64,000 nt of DNA from Kineosporiaceae bacterium SCSIO 59966 (GCA_020881835.1 CP052876.1:1612001-1676000); one strand, 5' to 3'. Counted from the first letter of the stretch, positions 28,001-37,146 are shown. Notes: generated from the letters alone by a model not told the origin. Program-made: numbers and translations.

Positions 28001-28181
28001 CAAGGCTGTGCGGGAGTCCGCGACCATCGACTGGAATCTCAAGGATTCCGTCCGAGCCACCATGCGCACCAAGGTGCGGCGCCTGCTGGCACGCTACGAC
28101 TACCCGCCTGACGCTGAGGCGAAAGCCATTGAACTGGTGCTCGAGCAGGCCGAGCTGTTTGCTAAGGGGGAGGCCGACTGA
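25047..28181 (+). CDS. hsdR: Type I restriction endonuclease subunit R
   Basis: Motor and nuclease subunit, 1044 aa. N-terminal PD-(D/E)xK nuclease: [20 protein letters not shown], with D144, E158 and K160. SF2 translocase: [13 protein letters not shown] (Walker A, 311-315), [25 protein letters not shown], then motif VI region [15 protein letters not shown]. The C-terminal helical part ends [11 protein letters not shown]. All key residues are present, so it should be active. The start GTG overlaps the HEPN gene stop and its TGA shares a base with the next ATG. Confidence 0.96.
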   Translation: MSAFNENTVELAALEYFAELGYHTLHGPDIAPGEPGAERDSYEEVFLWGRLRDAIRRINPGTSPALIDEAIKRVRRAESQSPIDENYRLHQLITEGVPVERRDADGALRTTRLWLVDFEQPENNDWVAINQFTIVENGKNRRPDVLVLVNGMPLALLELKNPTAEHATLKSAWNQVQTYRQDIPSVFVPNAVTVISDGTSAAMSSYAGAFEHYAPWKTIEGREVVSDRPALEVLIKGVFEPKRFLDLLQNFIVFSDETATDKATGQPTRVLVKRVAKYHQYWAVNAAVESTVQASRPDGDRRGGVVWHTQGSGKSFEMVFYAAKIMRDPRMANPTLVFITDRNDLDDQLFGETFAPARILPETPVQAATRTDLRTKLKRASGGIVFTTLQKFAPGEDGDANPVLTDRRNVVVVADEAHRSQYGFGETLDRHGRLRSGLAKHMRDALPGATYIGFTGTPIESNDKSTRSVFGDYIDVYDLTRAVEDGATVKIFYESRLAKIDLSDDDLAALDELADEITETVEEDAATAAKSRWSRLEAIVGADSRLDLIARDIVEHWEKRREALFGKGMIVTMSRRIAVRLYEKIVALRPDWHSDDPAKGKIKVVMTGSAADPAEFQPHIHSKDVRKDLKLRAKNPDDELELVIVRDMWLTGFDAPSMHTMYVDKTMQGAGLMQAIARVNRTFRDKPGGLIVDYIGVFANLQAALQEYSPSDRDQAGVPIDDMVAVMLEKHDIIRGLLHGVDYNSSPALTAPQRLAEYAKVLDFVMADPDRTKRFNDQVLALAKAFALAGARDEAAAIRNDVRLFTDVRAAILKIQNPDSGRGGSGAVEIDTALGQLLNEAVAADQVVDIYKLAGVETPELSILSDEFLDSLAEKDKPNLQMGLLRRLLNDQIRTVQRTNLVQARKFSELLDEAINRYTNRSLTTAEIIAELVKLAKQMRDDQKRHDELGLREDEVAFYDAIVQNDAAVLELGDEVLKEIAQKLVKAVRESATIDWNLKDSVRATMRTKVRRLLARYDYPPDAEAKAIELVLEQAELFAKGEAD

Positions 28182-29587
28182 TGCCTGAGCTCGACACGAC
28201 CCGCGCGCCGCGAGGCGTTCTGGCAGCTCAGGCGCTTGTGGCAGCCGTCGCAGAGCAAGGTGACCTGGCCGAGCGTCACTACCTTGAGCTGAAGAGCACG
28301 CTTGATCTGTCGACGAAGAAGGACAAGGAGAAGATCGCCAAGTTCATCCTCGGCGCTGCTAACCGTATGCCAGACGTGGCAGCTACGGCCTTCGAGGGGT
28401 ACGGCGTCATGATCATCGGTGTGGCGCAGGGCGCTATCACCGGCATCCCGCCCGTCGAGATGATGGAGATCTCGAAGGTGATCCAGAAGTATGTCGGCGC
28501 CGCCGGCCCTCGCTGGGACATCGTGTGGGTGCCGGTAGAAGGGTCGACAAACCAAGTGCTCGTGATCATCGTGGATCCGCCGAAGCTTGGACAGGCGCCC
28601 TTCCCTTGCCGCGCGACTGGGGACTCACTCACAGACGGCCGCATCTACATACGCGCTGACGGCGAGACGCGAGAAGCGAACTCTGAAGAGCTCGATCTTC
28701 TGATTCAGCGTGGCTCAGCAGGAGCACAAGTCGAAATTGACTTCGCAGTTGAGGTACTCGGTGAGATTGCTTCCGTAGCCGTTGACGAGGAAAGCACCCT
28801 CGATGAGTACTTGAGCAAGATGCGTGCGCGTCTCATCGATGCGATGCCGAGGCCTGAACCGCAATCGACGGATGCGGCTTCTCTGAGAGCTGGTCTCGCT
28901 GGACTATCTGCGTACAGGGCCGCCATCGATGGCTTGTCACCAGTAGTCAGTGCCCTGATGGAACCTGAGCAACGTTCTGAGGAGGAGTACCTCGAGTCGA
29001 TCGATCGTTGGGAGTCGAAGTTCCGCGCAGCATGGACAGCGGCGCTCCCCAAGATCGCAGCAAGCCAGCTTCGCCCGGCCATCATCAGGATCACGAACCG
29101 AACGACGACGTTCTTCCACGATGTCGAGGTAAACCTTCACCTCGAAGGGGATATCTTTGCCTTCGACTACAGCGAACCCGAATGGGCGGACGACTTCTCT
29201 GACCTTGAGCTGCCTCATCCGCCGCGCAAGTGGGGGCCGACGCAGCGATCACTTGGCATCCCGAACTACGCGAACATGGGCCAGCTCTACACGCCGAGCG
29301 CGACGCAGTACATCCCGCCCTCGATCAGCTACAAGAACGGCGGCTCGGTCGACCTCAACCTGGACGTGGGCGAACTACGGCCGCGCGGAACATATGAGTC
29401 CGAAGACGAGGAGATCGTGCTGGTCGTCGCCGATCGTTCGCTTACGTCGATTCGCGGTACATGGGAGCTCACCGCTCGCGACCACCACGATGTTTACACA
29501 GGAGAGATCGACGTGGCCGTGGCGGGGAATCGCGACTTGACGGCTGTCGCACGTCAGATCCTGGCTCTGGAGGAGGCTGTCGAGTGA
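28181..29587 (+). CDS. AlbA_2 (Schlafen-type) domain protein
   Basis: A 468-aa protein coupled to hsdR (TGATG overlap). Residues 33-90 carry the AlbA_2 core: HYLELKSTLD, KEKIAKFILGAANRM, GYGVMIIGVAQGAITGI; the YIRADGETREANSEELDLL segment (about 151-169) is the usual end of this domain. The remaining 300 residues are unassigned: a helical middle and a beta-rich C-terminus (IIRITNRTTTFFHDVEVNLHL). AlbA_2/Schlafen folds bind nucleic acid or nucleotide and some cut tRNA. Being the fifth gene of an R-M operon it is probably a defence component; the exact role is unknown. Confidence 0.75.
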   Translation: MPELDTTRAPRGVLAAQALVAAVAEQGDLAERHYLELKSTLDLSTKKDKEKIAKFILGAANRMPDVAATAFEGYGVMIIGVAQGAITGIPPVEMMEISKVIQKYVGAAGPRWDIVWVPVEGSTNQVLVIIVDPPKLGQAPFPCRATGDSLTDGRIYIRADGETREANSEELDLLIQRGSAGAQVEIDFAVEVLGEIASVAVDEESTLDEYLSKMRARLIDAMPRPEPQSTDAASLRAGLAGLSAYRAAIDGLSPVVSALMEPEQRSEEEYLESIDRWESKFRAAWTAALPKIAASQLRPAIIRITNRTTTFFHDVEVNLHLEGDIFAFDYSEPEWADDFSDLELPHPPRKWGPTQRSLGIPNYANMGQLYTPSATQYIPPSISYKNGGSVDLNLDVGELRPRGTYESEDEEIVLVVADRSLTSIRGTWELTARDHHDVYTGEIDVAVAGNRDLTAVARQILALEEAVE

Positions 29588-29666
29588 GGTCACGCTCCGC
29601 TCACTGGAAGCGATCGAGATCGCTCAACACGCCAGCGACGCACTCCCAGTCAGAAGGTCGTTCGGT

Positions 29667-32432
29667 ATGGCAACGGTAGAGCAGCAGGTTCTGGACTCGA
29701 GCAACGCGATCGACCAGAACATCTCGGTGATCACGACCGACCGCGGGTTCCTGTCACAGAACCTGCTGCAATACCTGCGCCATCTCGTCGAGGGCTTGGT
29801 CGTCTATGCGCACGTTCCAGATCGGTCGGTCACGTACAACTACCAGACGCAGTTTGAAGCCGCGCGGGACGCAGTGAACGGCGATGCCCGTTATCGCCTG
29901 CTGACGCGCTTCCACAACCTGCTTCAGATCAGCGTCTCGCACTACACCCTCGACCGGGATCCCTCTGAGCGCCTGATGCTCAAGTACTACGAGTACCTGC
30001 TACGCACGCGTGACCTCGCGAAGCAGCACCTTGGCCTGGACATCCTCCGGAATCTCGAGCAGTTCCCGCTTCATGAGGATCCGGCGCTTCGCGCATACTA
30101 CGAGAAAATTGCTGGTCGAATCGAGGCATCAAAGCACGACCTGCTGACCGGCAAGACGGAGCGCTACTACATCAACAGCTCGCGGCCGTTCTTCATCGGC
30201 GGCCGAATCTACTACGAGGTCACCTTCAGCCTCGCCCACAACCGGACGAGCAAGTTCGATCGGATCATCGGCTTCACCGACATAGACGTGAGCGACTACT
30301 ACGCCGCGAAACTCGAGCTCGCGAACGACTCGATCGACGTACTTGGTCAGACGATGCCGATCATCATCGTCCGCGACTGGTCGGTGTCGATCCGTCCGTG
30401 CGAGTTCGACAACTTCGCTCGGCTCCTCGGCCAGCAGACCAAGGTACAGTCAGGTCACGTCGAGTACCGCAACCTGATGCAGTACCTAACGCTGACACGT
30501 CACAATCTGCTCGACCTCATTGACTCGTCAGACGCGGTGTACAACCAGGTGAAGACCTGGGCCCTCGCGAACGCCCAGCGGACGCCGCTCATCTTCCCTG
30601 CACTGGACGCGGCGAGGGCAATCATCCAGCGAAACCGTCCAGGAACCCGACTCCTGCGTTACCTGATACTCCGCATGAACAACCAGATCCTGAAGGCGCA
30701 GTACAGCGTCGGTGAGTGCTCCAGGCTCTCCAGCCTCCATGTTGTATGGGGTTGCGTTCCGTTCGATACGATGCCCTTCTGTACGTTCCTCGTCGACCAC
30801 AAGCCGCGTTTTGTTGATGTAGCCGCGAGCGTTTCGGCGACTGGGCGGGAACATGAGCTCCTGGCCCGCAGAGTGCGCAATAACGTCGAACAGCGTGGAA
30901 TGATCTACACCCCAGACTCCGAGCTCACGGATCTTGGCGACATCGATAGCTTGATTAGCGCCTACAACGGGAATGTGTACTACAAGCATGCGAATCGCAG
31001 GATTAAGCATGACAACGGCCACGTTTTCATCACGGGGTACGAGGATGGCACGGTAGAGATCATCGAGCAGCTCCAGAAGATCGCCTCGGGCGGTATCGAT
31101 GACTATGTGGACAATGTCGCCGCATGGCTCGACGAGAACGCGAAGCTTCCGGACGGTGATCCGCAGAAGGTTGACGATGACATCAAGGCTGATGCCCTGC
31201 GGAAGCTCTTCGCCCACTCGAAGGTCGCCCTGATCTACGGCGCAGCCGGCACCGGCAAGTCCACGATGGTCAACCACATCGCGAACTACTTCGAGAGTGA
31301 GCGGAAGCTCTTCCTGGCACACACCAACCCGGCCGTCGACAACCTGAAGCGCCGCGTCGACGCTCCCAACGCACACTTCAGCACGATCTCCAAGCATGTG
31401 CGGGGCGACTGGGACACATCAGGTCATTTCGATGTCGTAGTCATCGATGAATGCAGTACGGTCAGCAACGCTGCGTTCCTCGAGGTGCTCGCCAACACCG
31501 ACTTCGATCTGCTGGTGCTAGTCGGTGATGTCTACCAGATCGAGTCCATCGAGTTCGGGAACTGGTTTGGCACAATTCGCTCGTACATCCCGCCGGAGTC
31601 AGTGCACGAACTGACACACCCGTTCCGCACGACCGACGAGGCGCTCCTGACCCTCTGGGATCGCGTGCGCGACCTTGACGACAGGATCGAAGAATCGCTG
31701 TCGAAGAACGAGTACTCCAAGGAACTGGGGGAGTCGCTCTTTACGCGGCACGGCGCCGACGAGATCGTGCTCTGCCTCAACTACGACGGCTTGTACGGAA
31801 TCAATAACGTCAACCGCTTCATTCAAGCAAACAACCCAAACCCGGCATACGTCTGGGGTGAAGCTGTCTACAAGGTTGGTGATCCGGTGCTCTTCAATGA
31901 GACGGATCGCTTCCGTCCGCTGATCTTCAACAACATGAAGGGCAAGATTGTCGGAATCAGCCAGGCGCCCGGGAAGATTACCTTCGACGTCGACCTTGGG
32001 CTCGGGCGCGACGTGACAGCGATGGAGGCGATGCACTCGAACCTCCGCGTCGTCGGAGGCTCCGTGGTCCAGTTCGACGTCATCGAGCGCCCAGACACGG
32101 ACGAGGACGATGACTCGACGACGACCATCGTGCCATTCCAGATTGCCTACGCGGTCTCGATCCACAAGGCGCAGGGTCTCGAGTTCGACTCGGTGAAGGT
32201 CGTCATCACGGAAGCCAACGAAGAGAACATCTCGCACAGCATCTTCTACACAGCGATTACGCGGGCTCGGAAGCACCTCGAGGTCTACTGGACGCCATCG
32301 ACGCAGAAGCGGATTCTGGATCGGCTCGAGGTTCGAGAGAACAGGAAGGATGAGAACCTGCTTCAGCAGCGTCGTGGGGTGATCCCTGTTACCAAGGTGC
32401 CCAAGCGCCAGAAGGTGCGCCAAAGACCGTAA
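29667..32432 (+). CDS. SF1 DNA helicase (UvrD/RecD-like) with large unassigned N-terminus
   Basis: A 921-aa protein. The C-terminal 400 residues form an SF1 helicase: IYGAAGTGKSTMVNH (about 523-537), VVVIDECSTVS (about 590-600), LVGDVYQIESI (motif III), HPFRTTDEA, AYAVSIHKAQGLEFDSVKVV (motif V) and FYTAITRARKHLEVYW (motif VI). The first 500 residues hold no motif I can name; notable are YYEVTFSLAHNRTSKFDRI and SVSIRPCEFDNF. The frame stays open upstream of this ATG to 29541 with protein-like sequence but without ATG or GTG in frame, so the true start is uncertain. Last gene of the R-M-linked set; follows the AlbA_2 gene by 79 bp. Confidence 0.82.
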   Translation: MATVEQQVLDSSNAIDQNISVITTDRGFLSQNLLQYLRHLVEGLVVYAHVPDRSVTYNYQTQFEAARDAVNGDARYRLLTRFHNLLQISVSHYTLDRDPSERLMLKYYEYLLRTRDLAKQHLGLDILRNLEQFPLHEDPALRAYYEKIAGRIEASKHDLLTGKTERYYINSSRPFFIGGRIYYEVTFSLAHNRTSKFDRIIGFTDIDVSDYYAAKLELANDSIDVLGQTMPIIIVRDWSVSIRPCEFDNFARLLGQQTKVQSGHVEYRNLMQYLTLTRHNLLDLIDSSDAVYNQVKTWALANAQRTPLIFPALDAARAIIQRNRPGTRLLRYLILRMNNQILKAQYSVGECSRLSSLHVVWGCVPFDTMPFCTFLVDHKPRFVDVAASVSATGREHELLARRVRNNVEQRGMIYTPDSELTDLGDIDSLISAYNGNVYYKHANRRIKHDNGHVFITGYEDGTVEIIEQLQKIASGGIDDYVDNVAAWLDENAKLPDGDPQKVDDDIKADALRKLFAHSKVALIYGAAGTGKSTMVNHIANYFESERKLFLAHTNPAVDNLKRRVDAPNAHFSTISKHVRGDWDTSGHFDVVVIDECSTVSNAAFLEVLANTDFDLLVLVGDVYQIESIEFGNWFGTIRSYIPPESVHELTHPFRTTDEALLTLWDRVRDLDDRIEESLSKNEYSKELGESLFTRHGADEIVLCLNYDGLYGINNVNRFIQANNPNPAYVWGEAVYKVGDPVLFNETDRFRPLIFNNMKGKIVGISQAPGKITFDVDLGLGRDVTAMEAMHSNLRVVGGSVVQFDVIERPDTDEDDDSTTTIVPFQIAYAVSIHKAQGLEFDSVKVVITEANEENISHSIFYTAITRARKHLEVYWTPSTQKRILDRLEVRENRKDENLLQQRRGVIPVTKVPKRQKVRQRP

Positions 32433-32661
32433 CTGTCTTGAGTTTGTGACCCTGTTGGAACTCCCGCTTCGCCACGCTCTACCTGCCCCGCTGGGTGTCG
32501 ATCACTGGTGAGCAGGCGCGAACGAAGTGCCGGGCACTCGGGATGCGATCGAATGACATCGACACCATCGCGGGCGCCGCATCATGGGAAAGGAGGGCTT
32601 CGCGACTGCTGAGCCTTCCGACGAGGAGTAGGTGCTGTTCATCACCGGCGCAACACTCGCC
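32433..32661. other. Gap between helicase and IS1634-type element
   Basis: Contains the displaced 3' end of the HTH gene on the minus strand (stop TGA at 32642-32644). The remaining 200 bp have a plus-strand frame reading FATLYLPRWVSITGEQ that I cannot assign and that lacks a convincing start. No hairpin terminator is evident after the helicase. Confidence 0.5.
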
Positions 32662-32725
32662 TGATCGTCGACTCGCTCACTCCGTACATCTCCATCAGAT
32701 CGCGACGGGTCGCCCCGTCATCGAA
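32662..32725. repeat. 64-bp target-site duplication, left copy
   Basis: Identical to 34414-34477. Both copies begin TGATCGTCGACTCGCTCAC and end CCCCGTCATCGAA and directly abut the IS1634-type element ends. Very long target duplications are a known trait of the IS1634/IS1549 group. Confidence 0.92.
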
Positions 32726-34413
32726 CCTGACTCGTGCCGATTTAGTGTGTCGGCCACTTGACACCTACAGCGTCGATGATCGTGCGGGCGGTGTCGGTGA
32801 GGGGGTCGCTGGCGGGATGTTCGTGTCCGGCGATGTTGACGGTGATCTGCTGCAGCGGGCGTAACGCCTGGATGATCTTCTTGAGGCTCATCCCGGTCGT
32901 GTTCTGCAGGTGACGGGCGACGGCGAGGGCGGCCATGACGACAGTGAGGTGGGCCTCGATCGCGTCGCGGTCGTGGTGGAACACCGGACGGGCCCGTAGG
33001 TCGCTCTTGCTCATGCGGAACGAGGCCTCGACCTGCCACAACGAGTGGTAGGAGTCGATGACCTCACTGGCCGCCATGAGCGTGGCGGGCACGTTGGTGA
33101 TGTAGCCCTTCAACCCGACGAGCCGGCGGGCGCGGTCCAGGGCCGCCTGGTCGAGACTGACTGCGCCGTTCGCCGTCGTGACGAACCGGGGTGTGCGGGC
33201 GGCCTTCTCCCCGGAGACCACTGCCCTGGCCCTGTTCTCCTGCGCGGTGAGGGTCCTGCCGTCGCGGGCGGCTCGCTTGCTGGAGTACGACCACACTGCC
33301 CGCCACGACCGCTCGTGCACGGCCGGGTCCCACACGGGTTCGGCGCGCTTGGTGGTGTCGTTGCTGCTGCGGGCGGTGCCGGTGGACAAGCGTGGGGTGA
33401 TCGTGTCGATGACCTGCCCATCGGTGAACGCGTCCCCGTGCCAGCGGAAGTGGGAGGCCAGGTCGACCGGCGCCTTGGTGACCCGCGAGCCGACGATGAA
33501 CCGCAGGTTCGCCTCGTCCAGTTCCCGCAGGTTCGCCGCCGACAGCATCCCCGCGTCGGCGACGACGACCATGTCCGCGACCTGGTGGCGGGCCTGGAAC
33601 TGCTGGATGATCGGCAGGATCGTGGTCGTCTCGGCCTTGTTGCCCTGAAAGCAGCCGACCTCGAGCGGGAACCCGGCCCGGTCCACGAGCAGCCCAACGA
33701 CGATCTGCGGGTCCACGCGGCGTTCCTTGGAGTACCCGACCCGCCGCAGGTCGTCCTCCTTCTCAGCCTCGAAGTACAAGGTGGTGACGTCGTACAGCAC
33801 CAGCGACAGATCACCGTGGACACTGGCGTGCTCGAAGCACGCCCTGGCGATCTGGTCCCGGTACCCACGCTCCTGGCAGCGGGCCAGCGACCGGAACATC
33901 GTGCGCAGCGAGGCGTGAGCGACCCCCAGCTCGTCCAGGACACGCACAGAGTCGGCCTTGCTGGTCGGCTCGACCAGCCGGGCCAGCACCAGCTGCTTGA
34001 ACGCCTCGTCCCCGAGCGCGTCGAACCCCAACCGCGCGTACGTGCTGACCAGGACGTGCCACAGCAGGGCACTGGACCGGCTGGTGATGACCGCCTGACC
34101 AGCGGGCACCGACCCACCGCTGAGGTCCAGTTCGCCCTGACCCGGGCGGATCTTGCGGCGGGCGACCTCCAGCAGCGCCGTCAGCTCCTGCGCCGTGCGC
34201 GCCGACCCCACGTGCTCCAGCACCCGGTCACGCCCGCCCGCCCGCTCAGCGATCTGCACCGCCGTCGCCCCCGACCCCGTCCGCACCTTCCGAACGAACA
34301 CCACCCGGCGACACTACCCACCGATTAGTGTGTCGCAGCCCCCCTACTCAACCCTCTGACCAGCAGCGATCCCCCCGCACCCACCAGATCCCGGAGAAGT
34401 GGCACGAGTCAGG
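32726..34413 (-). mobile_element. IS1634-family insertion sequence
   Basis: 1688 bp with 13-bp terminal inverted repeats CCTGACTCGTGCC at 32726 and, as complement, ending at 34413. It encodes one transposase. It interrupts an HTH protein gene a few codons before its stop and is flanked by an exact 64-bp duplication of the target, so the insertion is recent and unrearranged. Confidence 0.92.
32742..34304 (-). CDS. IS1634-family transposase
   Basis: A 520-aa DDE transposase of the IS1634 group (IS4-like superfamily). Marks: LSLVLYDVTTLYFEAEKEDD (first Asp), VVVADAGMLSAANLREL (second Asp) and YHSLWQVEASFRMSKSDL, the Y(2)R(3)E(6)K signature with the catalytic Glu. The GTG at 34304 (or the next GTG) gives the N-terminus FVRKVRTGSGATAVQIAE. 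Full length, no internal break. Confidence 0.93.
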   Translation of the reverse strand: MVFVRKVRTGSGATAVQIAERAGGRDRVLEHVGSARTAQELTALLEVARRKIRPGQGELDLSGGSVPAGQAVITSRSSALLWHVLVSTYARLGFDALGDEAFKQLVLARLVEPTSKADSVRVLDELGVAHASLRTMFRSLARCQERGYRDQIARACFEHASVHGDLSLVLYDVTTLYFEAEKEDDLRRVGYSKERRVDPQIVVGLLVDRAGFPLEVGCFQGNKAETTTILPIIQQFQARHQVADMVVVADAGMLSAANLRELDEANLRFIVGSRVTKAPVDLASHFRWHGDAFTDGQVIDTITPRLSTGTARSSNDTTKRAEPVWDPAVHERSWRAVWSYSSKRAARDGRTLTAQENRARAVVSGEKAARTPRFVTTANGAVSLDQAALDRARRLVGLKGYITNVPATLMAASEVIDSYHSLWQVEASFRMSKSDLRARPVFHHDRDAIEAHLTVVMAALAVARHLQNTTGMSLKKIIQALRPLQQITVNIAGHEHPASDPLTDTARTIIDAVGVKWPTH

Positions 34414-34840
34414 TGATCGTCGACTCGCTCACTCCGTACATCTCCATCAGATCGCGACGGGTCGCCCCGTCATCGAACAGGCGTCGCGCCTCTGCCTTCT
34501 GTTCCTCGCTGAGGGCTGCACGCTTCGCCTTGACAGTGAGGTCGAACCCTGCGCGGCGGAGCGTGTCGCGGACGGTGTTGCGTCGCACGTTGTACCGCTC
34601 GGCAAGCTCGTACGTCGAGGCGCCGGCCTCGTAGTCCTCGATCAGGAGCTTGACGACTGACCTGTGAAGGGCGTTCTGCTGGGGGAGCGGGCGGTTGTCG
34701 ACCTCTCGTGTCGACTCGCGCGCCGTGGTCAGGAGTTCGGCCAGTTCCGCGGTTTTCCGGGCTTGTTGGCAGTAGTTTCGCAGCAGCCCGACGTTGTGGC
34801 GTGAGGTCCCCGCCTGCCCCGCTCCCCCTTCCCACGTCAT
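34409..34840 (-). pseudogene. Double helix-turn-helix protein, 3' end split off by IS1634-type insertion
   Basis: Small DNA-binding protein of the kind found beside serine recombinases in actinobacteria. It carries LAELLTTARESTREVDNRP, one HTH (GASTYELAERYNVRRNTVRD) and a second (GATRRDLMEMYGVSESTI). The insertion cuts after the second HTH. Joining 34414 to the left flank restores ...STIRRVLRR and a TGA at 32642-32644, so only about six residues are displaced; in the present form the frame ends STIT. The protein may still work. The start is uncertain: ATG 34840 or 34882, the latter inside the der hairpin. It could be a recombination directionality or regulatory partner of the lost recombinase (inference). 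Confidence 0.7.
34414..34477. repeat. 64-bp target-site duplication, right copy
   Basis: Exact partner of 32662-32725; here it still belongs to the reading frame of the HTH gene, encoding the segment up to GVSESTI. Confidence 0.92.
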
Positions 34841-34896
34841 GCGGCCTGGACGTGGCTGCGACCCCCGCCGAAGGCACCTCAAGGCCGCATGACGTG
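34833..34896. terminator. Hairpin downstream of der
   Basis: CACGTCATGCGGCCT (34833-34847) and AGGCCGCATGACGTG (34882-34896) form a perfect 15-bp stem around a 34-base loop that itself has some pairing. It lies 6 bases after the der stop (34903, minus strand), so it should terminate the der operon and marks the likely right limit of the island. Confidence 0.7.
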
Positions 34897-34902
34897 AGGT
34901 GG

Positions 34903-36363
34903 TCAGCGCGCGGGACGGCCGCGCCGCTTCTCCCGCACCCGCACGGACACCTCGATCGGCGTCCCGGTGAACCCGAACGTCTCACGCAGCCGGCGCTCGA
35001 TGAAGCGGCGGTACCCCGCCTCGAGGAAGCCGGAGGCGAAGATCACGAACCGGGGCGGCCGGGTGGCGGCCTGGGTGGCGAACAGGATCCGCGGCTGCTT
35101 GCCACCACGGACCGGGTGCGGGTGCGCCGCCACGAGCTCACCGAGGAACGCGTTGAGCCGGCCGGTGGGGACCCGGGCGTCCCACGACTCCAGCGCCGTG
35201 TCGAGCGCCGGCACCAGCCGCTCGACGTGCCGCCCCGTCCGGGCCGAGACGTTGACCCGCGGCGCCCACTGCACCTGGACGAGGTCCCGCTCGATCTCCC
35301 GCTCCAGGTAGCGACGGCGCTCGTCGTCGAGCAGGTCCCACTTGTTGTAGGCGATGACCAGCGCCCGGCCCGCCTCGACGACCATCGAGATGATCCGGGT
35401 GTCCTGCTCGGTCAGGGTCTCGCTGGCGTCGATGAGGACGACGGCCACCTCGGCCTTCTCCAGCGCGGCCTGGGTGCGCAGCGAGGCGTAGAAGTCTGCG
35501 CCGCGGGTCTGGTGCACCCGGCGGCGGATGCCGGCGGTGTCGACGAGCTGCCACGTGCGCCCACCGAGCTCGACGAGCTCGTCGACCGGGTCCCGGGTGG
35601 TGCCCGCGGTGGCGTCGACGACGACCCGCTCGCTGCCGGCGAGGCGGTTGAGCAGACTGGACTTGCCGACGTTCGGCCTGCCGACGAGGGCCACCCGCCG
35701 CGGCCCCCCGGCGACCGGACCCAGCCGCTCGCGCGGGGTCTGCGGCAGAACCTCCAGGACGGCGTCCAGCAGGTCCCCCGAGCCGCGCCCGTGCAGGGCG
35801 GAGACCGGGTGCGGCAGCCCGAGGCCGAGCGACCACAGCGAGGCGGCCTCCAGCTCCCCGCGCTCGTCGTCCACCTTGTTGGCCACCAGCAGCACGGGCT
35901 TGCCGCTGCGGCGCAGCAGCCGGACCACGGACTCGTCGGTGCTCGTCGGCCCGACCGTGGCGTCGACGACGAACAGGACGGCGTCCGCCAGCTCGACGGC
36001 GATCTCCGCCTGCTCGGCAACCCGGGCGTCGAGGCCCGCGACGTCCACCTCCCAGCCTCCGGTGTCCATGACCGTGAAGCTGCGCCCGGCCCACGTCGCG
36101 GGGTAGGTCACCCGGTCCCGGGTGACCCCGGGGACGTCCTCGACGACGGCCTCCCGCCGTCCGAGGATGCGGTTGACCAGGGAGGACTTGCCGACGTTGG
36201 GACGCCCGACGACGGCGAGCACCGGCAGCGGGCCGGCGTCGCCGCCGGGCAGGTCCTCCGGTGCGGCCTCGAGCAGCGAGAGGTCGGACTCGTCGAGCTC
36301 GTAGTCCTCCAGCCCGGCGCGCAAGGCCTCTGTCGGGTCGACGGCATCGTTCCGGTCGGTCAT
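34903..36363 (-). CDS. der: Ribosome biogenesis GTPase Der (EngA)
   Basis: Double-GTPase needed for 50S subunit maturation. 486 aa. A short acidic actinobacterial leader precedes G domain 1 ([28 protein letters not shown]) and G domain 2 ([34 protein letters not shown]); the C-terminal KH-like domain ends [15 protein letters not shown]. The ATG overlaps the cmk stop by ATGA. Last gene of the tyrA-cmk-der row. Confidence 0.97.
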   Translation of the reverse strand: MTDRNDAVDPTEALRAGLEDYELDESDLSLLEAAPEDLPGGDAGPLPVLAVVGRPNVGKSSLVNRILGRREAVVEDVPGVTRDRVTYPATWAGRSFTVMDTGGWEVDVAGLDARVAEQAEIAVELADAVLFVVDATVGPTSTDESVVRLLRRSGKPVLLVANKVDDERGELEAASLWSLGLGLPHPVSALHGRGSGDLLDAVLEVLPQTPRERLGPVAGGPRRVALVGRPNVGKSSLLNRLAGSERVVVDATAGTTRDPVDELVELGGRTWQLVDTAGIRRRVHQTRGADFYASLRTQAALEKAEVAVVLIDASETLTEQDTRIISMVVEAGRALVIAYNKWDLLDDERRRYLEREIERDLVQVQWAPRVNVSARTGRHVERLVPALDTALESWDARVPTGRLNAFLGELVAAHPHPVRGGKQPRILFATQAATRPPRFVIFASGFLEAGYRRFIERRLRETFGFTGTPIEVSVRVREKRRGRPAR

Positions 36364-37055
36364 CGTGGCTCCCCGGTGCGGTCGGCGACGACCTGGAGGA
36401 CGGCGTCCACCGCCTGCTCGAGAGTGAGGGTCGAGGTGTCCACGGTGACGACCCCGTCGGCTGCTACGTGGAAGGTGGAGACGGTGGCGTCGTCGCGGTC
36501 GCGGCGCAGCACCTCGTCCCGGGTGGCAGCGAGCGCCTCCTGGGCGCTGTGGCCGTGCAGCTCGAGAGCGCGGCGGGTCAGTCGCGCCTCCTCGTCCGCG
36601 GTGAGCAGCACCCGCACGTCGGCCTGCGGCGCGACGACCGTGGTGATGTCCCGGCCCTCCGCGACGATGCCGGCCGGGGCGGCGGCGATGATCTCCTGCT
36701 GCCGGTGGACGAGCTCGGCACGGACGGCGAGGTTCGTGGCGACCAGGCTGACCTGCCGGGAGATCCGGCTCTCCCGGATGGCGGCGCCGACGTCCTGACC
36801 GTCGACGAGGACCCGGGGGTCGGCCGGGTCGGTCCCCATCCGCAGGGGCAGGCGGCGGGCCTCCTGCGCGACGGCCTCGACGTCGGTCAGGTCGATGCCC
36901 CGCTCGAGGCACCACCAGCACACCGCCCGGTACATCGCCCCGGTGTCGAGGTACGCCAGCCCGAGCCGGCGGGCCACCTCTCGGCTGACCGTCGACTTGC
37001 CCGAGCCGGACGGACCGTCGATCGCGACGACGATGCGGCGCTGCAGGGCGGGCAC
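36360..37055 (-). CDS. cmk: Cytidylate kinase
   Basis: Phosphorylates CMP/dCMP with ATP. 231 aa. P-loop [18 protein letters not shown] at the N-terminus, [11 protein letters not shown], the NMP-binding region with [25 protein letters not shown] and the lid RRDRDDA. GTG 37055 is preceded by GAGGAG. Coupled to der. Its upstream region contains repeat cluster 2, which separates it from tyrA. Confidence 0.96.
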   Translation of the reverse strand: MPALQRRIVVAIDGPSGSGKSTVSREVARRLGLAYLDTGAMYRAVCWWCLERGIDLTDVEAVAQEARRLPLRMGTDPADPRVLVDGQDVGAAIRESRISRQVSLVATNLAVRAELVHRQQEIIAAAPAGIVAEGRDITTVVAPQADVRVLLTADEEARLTRRALELHGHSAQEALAATRDEVLRRDRDDATVSTFHVAADGVVTVDTSTLTLEQAVDAVLQVVADRTGEPR

Positions 37056-37146
37056 GTGCGACTCCTCGACGGTTCGGTGGGGGCTGTGCCGAGCCTAGTG
37101 GAGTACGCCCGCACCCCCCGCCCTTCGGCCTCCACCCCCCTCCCTC

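Larger units (their letters stand above)
19237..34900. other. Putative genomic (defence) island at tRNA-Pro
   Basis: Bounded on the left by tRNA-Pro with the recombinase remnant and on the right by the der terminator. It contains two insertion sequences, a type I R-M operon with extra genes and a disrupted HTH gene. Genes from 21.6 to 32.4 kb use noticeably more A/T at third positions than flanking genes. I found no second copy of the tRNA 3' end near the right side, so attR is not identified and the right edge is approximate. Confidence 0.7.

Noticed and set aside
32495-32761. 88-aa plus-strand frame between helicase and IS
   Set aside because: It runs across the split HTH remnant, the duplication and the IS end, has no ribosome binding site and no recognisable domain.
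34800-34900. Second copy of the tRNA-Pro 3' end (attR) at the right island edge
   Set aside because: I looked for the tRNA T-arm/acceptor sequence between 32.4 and 34.9 kb and did not see it; only the der hairpin is there.
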